The position numbers were made by a program, and so were the translations under genes. Of a stretch of DNA of 15,148 nt, positions 13,056-15,148 are shown piece after piece (position 1 is the stretch's first letter; every line of letters begins with the position of its first letter). Source of the DNA: a bacterium (GTDB lineage Bacteria > UBA9089 > CG2-30-40-21); contig JAHIZN010000103.1 of assembly GCA_018814245.1 (NCBI GenBank), positions 1-15,148 on the forward strand. Reading direction: 5' to 3'. The notes under the pieces are model-generated. The model ran no database searches and was not told the origin of the DNA. It worked only from the letters and a program-made list of their open reading frames with translations.

Positions 13056-14555
13056 ATGCAATTTTCAAGATCAAGTGGAATTTTATTACATCCTACATCC
13101 CTTCCAAGCAGGTTTGGGATTGGGGATATGGGGGAAGGGTCGTATCGGTTTATTGATTTTCTGGCAGATAGCGGGCAAAGGCTGTGGCAAATTCTTCCCC
13201 TGTGTCCAACTGGATACGGCAATTCTCCCTATAACTGTTTCTCAGCCTTTGCCGGCAATCCCCTGCTTATTAGTTTGGAGGAATTGGTTAAGGATGGGTT
13301 GCTTCAGCAGGCTGATCTGGTGGATGTACCTGCATTCCCTGAAGATTGCGTAGATTATCCCTTGGTTATAGGGTACAAGATGGACATGCTTCATCGCTCA
13401 TTTGAACGGTTTAAGAGCCATCTATCCTCTGAGTTTGAGGGATTCTGTGTAGAAAACCAAGCGTGGTTAGACGATTACAGCCTGTTTATGGCGTTAAAGG
13501 ACTCGTGCGGGGAATTATCATGGAACAAGTGGGACAAGGGTGTGTCTCGTCGGGAAACAAATGCAATTAATGAAGTATCTCAGGAATTATCCAGCTCGAT
13601 TATGTTTCATAAGTATTTGCAATACATATTCTTTCAGCAATGGCTAAAATTAAGGCAATATGCCCATGACAGGCAAATCAAAATAATTGGCGATATTCCT
13701 ATCTTTGTTGCCTATAACAGTGCTGATGTCTGGGCACATCCAGAGATATTTCAGCTCGATGATACGGGTAAACCAATTGTGGTTGCTGGTGTGCCGCCTG
13801 ATTACTTTAGCAGGACAGGACAGTTGTGGGGGAATCCCCTTTATCGCTGGGATGTTATGGCACAAAGGGGTTATGACTGGTGGATTAAACGGTTTCAAGC
13901 AGCATTGAGTCTGGTTGATATTGTTCGTTTGGATCATTTTCGCGGTTTCGAGGCTTACTGGGAGGTGCCCTCTAAGGAGAAGACAGCCATAAATGGCAGA
14001 TGGATTAAGGGACCTGGTGAGGATCTGTTTAATGTCCTTGAAGGATCTCTTGGTAAATTGCCGCTTATTGCGGAGGATTTGGGGGTAATTACACCAGAGG
14101 TAGAGGCATTGAGGGATCAATTTGCATTTCCCGGCATGAAGATACTGCATTTTGCCTTTGGCTCAGGGGCAGACAATCCCTACCTACCGCATAATTACCA
14201 TAAAAACTGTGTGGTGTATACAGGAACACATGACAATGATACCACCATTGGCTGGCTTACTAAAACAAGCACAAGGGTAGAACGCGAACATGTCTTAAAA
14301 TATCTCGGAAAAATAAAAGCGGATAAAAAAGATAAAAAACATTGGGAGGTTATCCGTCTGGCTCTAAGCTCTGTGGCAAACACAGCCATTATCCCCCTGC
14401 AGGATGTGCTTGGGCTTGGTAGTGGTGCAAGGATGAACATGCCGGGAAAGGTGCTTTCTAAGAATTGGGCCTGGCGATATACTCAGGATATGCTGAATAA
14501 TGAATGTCAGGAAAGACTGCGGGGATTGACGGAGATGTATGGACGAATATTGTGA
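13056..14555 (+). CDS. malQ: 4-alpha-glucanotransferase (amylomaltase, GH77)
   Basis: This 499-residue cytoplasmic enzyme transfers alpha-1,4-glucan segments between maltodextrins during maltose or glycogen breakdown. I chose ATG 13056, with AAGGAG at 13044-13049. A TTG at 13032 is in frame, but its codons run through this ribosome-binding site. The N-terminus SRSSGILLHPTSLPSRFGIGDMG is the family signature. The catalytic nucleophile is D293 (in VRLDHFRG), the acid/base is E340 (LIAEDLG) and the stabilising Asp is D393 (GTHDND). The length equals the approximately 500-residue bacterial amylomaltase type rather than the longer enterobacterial MalQ. No other glycogen gene is nearby. It is separated from lptG by 413 bases of repeats, so it is probably its own unit. 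Confidence 0.96.
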   Translation: MQFSRSSGILLHPTSLPSRFGIGDMGEGSYRFIDFLADSGQRLWQILPLCPTGYGNSPYNCFSAFAGNPLLISLEELVKDGLLQQADLVDVPAFPEDCVDYPLVIGYKMDMLHRSFERFKSHLSSEFEGFCVENQAWLDDYSLFMALKDSCGELSWNKWDKGVSRRETNAINEVSQELSSSIMFHKYLQYIFFQQWLKLRQYAHDRQIKIIGDIPIFVAYNSADVWAHPEIFQLDDTGKPIVVAGVPPDYFSRTGQLWGNPLYRWDVMAQRGYDWWIKRFQAALSLVDIVRLDHFRGFEAYWEVPSKEKTAINGRWIKGPGEDLFNVLEGSLGKLPLIAEDLGVITPEVEALRDQFAFPGMKILHFAFGSGADNPYLPHNYHKNCVVYTGTHDNDTTIGWLTKTSTRVEREHVLKYLGKIKADKKDKKHWEVIRLALSSVANTAIIPLQDVLGLGSGARMNMPGKVLSKNWAWRYTQDMLNNECQERLRGLTEMYGRIL

Positions 14556-14607
14556 ACTAATTTGCGAACGAATCGGGCTTTCTTGGTCAGGAAATCCAGC
14601 TGGTGAT

Positions 14608-14713
14608 GATTCGGGCATGAAGAGCATACAACATATCGTACTAATCTCAGTAGCAGGTGCTATATATGGTATGGTGTTGCCACTGATTATTAGTTCCGTA
14701 ACAGCCTGTCGGG
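14608..14713 (+). repeat. Small structured element, copy 2
   Basis: Positions 14625-14713 align without gaps to 12754-12842 (71 of 89 identical by hand count). Similarity continues left to about 14608. The hairpin arms at 14625-14641 and 14657-14673 keep 14 of 17 pairs, one of them T-G. Mismatches fall at the same three positions as in copy 1, and three pairs have changed on both sides. The loop differs at only two bases. The second hairpin (14682-14694) keeps its pairing through a G-T pair. The left inverted end seen in copy 1 is not recognisable here. TCGGGCT occurs on both sides (14573-14579 and 14709-14715). It fills the gap between malQ and the toxin gene. Confidence 0.65.
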
Positions 14714-14715
14714 CT

Positions 14716-15006
14716 CTATTTTAGTCGTTCTTCTATCCACATTGGATTTTGTCGACAATCCAAGATGGCGTGAACACACACGGTCTTTCCCGAAACGCGA
14801 TAGTATATGGCAAAGGGGAAACGCTTTGAAAGGAGACGATGATACCCGAAGTAACGAGCGTGAATGCCGGCGTAGAGTTGAAGTGAGTCTATGTCGAAAA
14901 AAAGAGAATCAAGAAAATAGTCACCAATCCCCTGATTCTGAGCCTCATAGAAACGAAAACCGTCAATAAGATCCTGTTCTGCTTCGTCAAGGATTTGGAT
15001 CTTCAC
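14716..15006 (-). CDS. RelE/ParE-family type II toxin
   Basis: This is a 96-residue protein reading VKIQILDEAEQDLIDGFRFY at the start and IYYRVSGKTVCVHAILDCRQ near the end. It has the helix-hairpin then beta-sheet layout of the RelE/ParE superfamily, where the A-E-x-D-L helix start and the late Y-R-V...V-x-A-I-L-x-C-R strands are typical. Such toxins inhibit translation (RelE) or gyrase (ParE). I chose GTG 15006, with GGAG seven bases upstream on the minus strand, because it gives the usual short N-terminus. A TTG nine codons further upstream would add residues of unusual composition. No antitoxin ORF lies in the 142 bases between this start and the window edge, nor immediately downstream. 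It may be orphan, or its partner may lie beyond the window. The RelE versus ParE subtype is not decided. Confidence 0.75.
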   Translation of the reverse strand: MKIQILDEAEQDLIDGFRFYEAQNQGIGDYFLDSLFFDIDSLQLYAGIHARYFGYHRLLSKRFPFAIYYRVSGKTVCVHAILDCRQNPMWIEERLK

Positions 15007-15148
15007 CCTGAAACTCCGACATAAGGACAGCAACCCTCAGTAAGCTGTAACATTTACCCTACCAAAGAGTTAGGAATAATCTCAAAATATCTTCTCAAGG
15101 GTTATATGGAGTGCATTTTCTTGGAATACATACAATTATGTTGAGATT

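Noticed and set aside
14618..14724. A plus-strand reading of element copy 2 (MKSIQHIVLISVAGAIYG...) resembles a reading of copy 1 and could be a small membrane peptide.
   Set aside because: Differences between copies are not concentrated at third codon positions in this frame or in the minus-strand frame, copy 1 has no start in that frame, and the hairpin explains the conservation better.
15095..15148. Minus-strand open frame entering from the right edge and ending at about 15095, possibly the antitoxin tail.
   Set aside because: Only 17 codons are visible (NLNIIVCIPRKCTPYNP), with no recognisable motif and an 88-base gap to the toxin start.

Overview
The window looks like chromosomal sequence from a moderately AT-rich Gram-negative-type (diderm) bacterium, probably from an uncultured lineage. 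The diderm call rests on a pair of LptF/LptG lipopolysaccharide-export permeases. The lineage call is only an impression, based on how many unrelated families of short dispersed repeats fill the gaps between genes. I cannot name a phylum from the sequence alone.

Layout. (1) Positions 1-78 are the last 25 codons of rsmG (gidB). (2) Positions 79-508 carry a 298-bp element with perfect 19-bp terminal inverted repeats, inserted into a dispersed repeat. (3) parA (509-1279) and parB (6175-7023) are the chromosome-segregation pair. A perfect 16-bp parS site lies inside parB. The order rsmG-parA-parB is the classical origin-proximal cluster, but here parA and parB are separated by about 4.9 kb. (4) That gap holds two tandem, related GT-C-type membrane glycosyltransferase-like genes (1390-3543 and 3833-5914). 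The second keeps the expected motifs; the first has lost most of them. (5) uvrA (7086-9908) follows parB after a 9-bp tandem, palindromic repeat. (6) lptF (10335-11399) and lptG (11545-12642) are consecutive but separated by a dispersed repeat. (7) malQ (13056-14555) is a complete GH77 amylomaltase. (8) A RelE/ParE-type toxin gene (14716-15006, minus strand) has no visible antitoxin.

The genes are mostly housekeeping: segregation (ParA, ParB, parS), nucleotide-excision repair (UvrA), LPS export (LptFG) and glycogen/maltodextrin metabolism (MalQ). The GT-C pair probably acts on lipid-linked sugars at the outer face of the inner membrane, which would fit thematically with LPS export, but there is no direct link.

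The most notable material is non-coding. A roughly 90-nt element occurs twice (12754-12842 and 14625-14713, 71 of 89 bases identical by hand count). It forms a 17-position hairpin in which three base pairs differ between copies by compensated double changes. One copy sits inside another dispersed repeat whose uninterrupted version lies at 11420-11498. The element at 107-404 shows the same repeat-within-repeat pattern. Together these suggest small, structured, mobile non-autonomous elements that use other repeats as landing sites.
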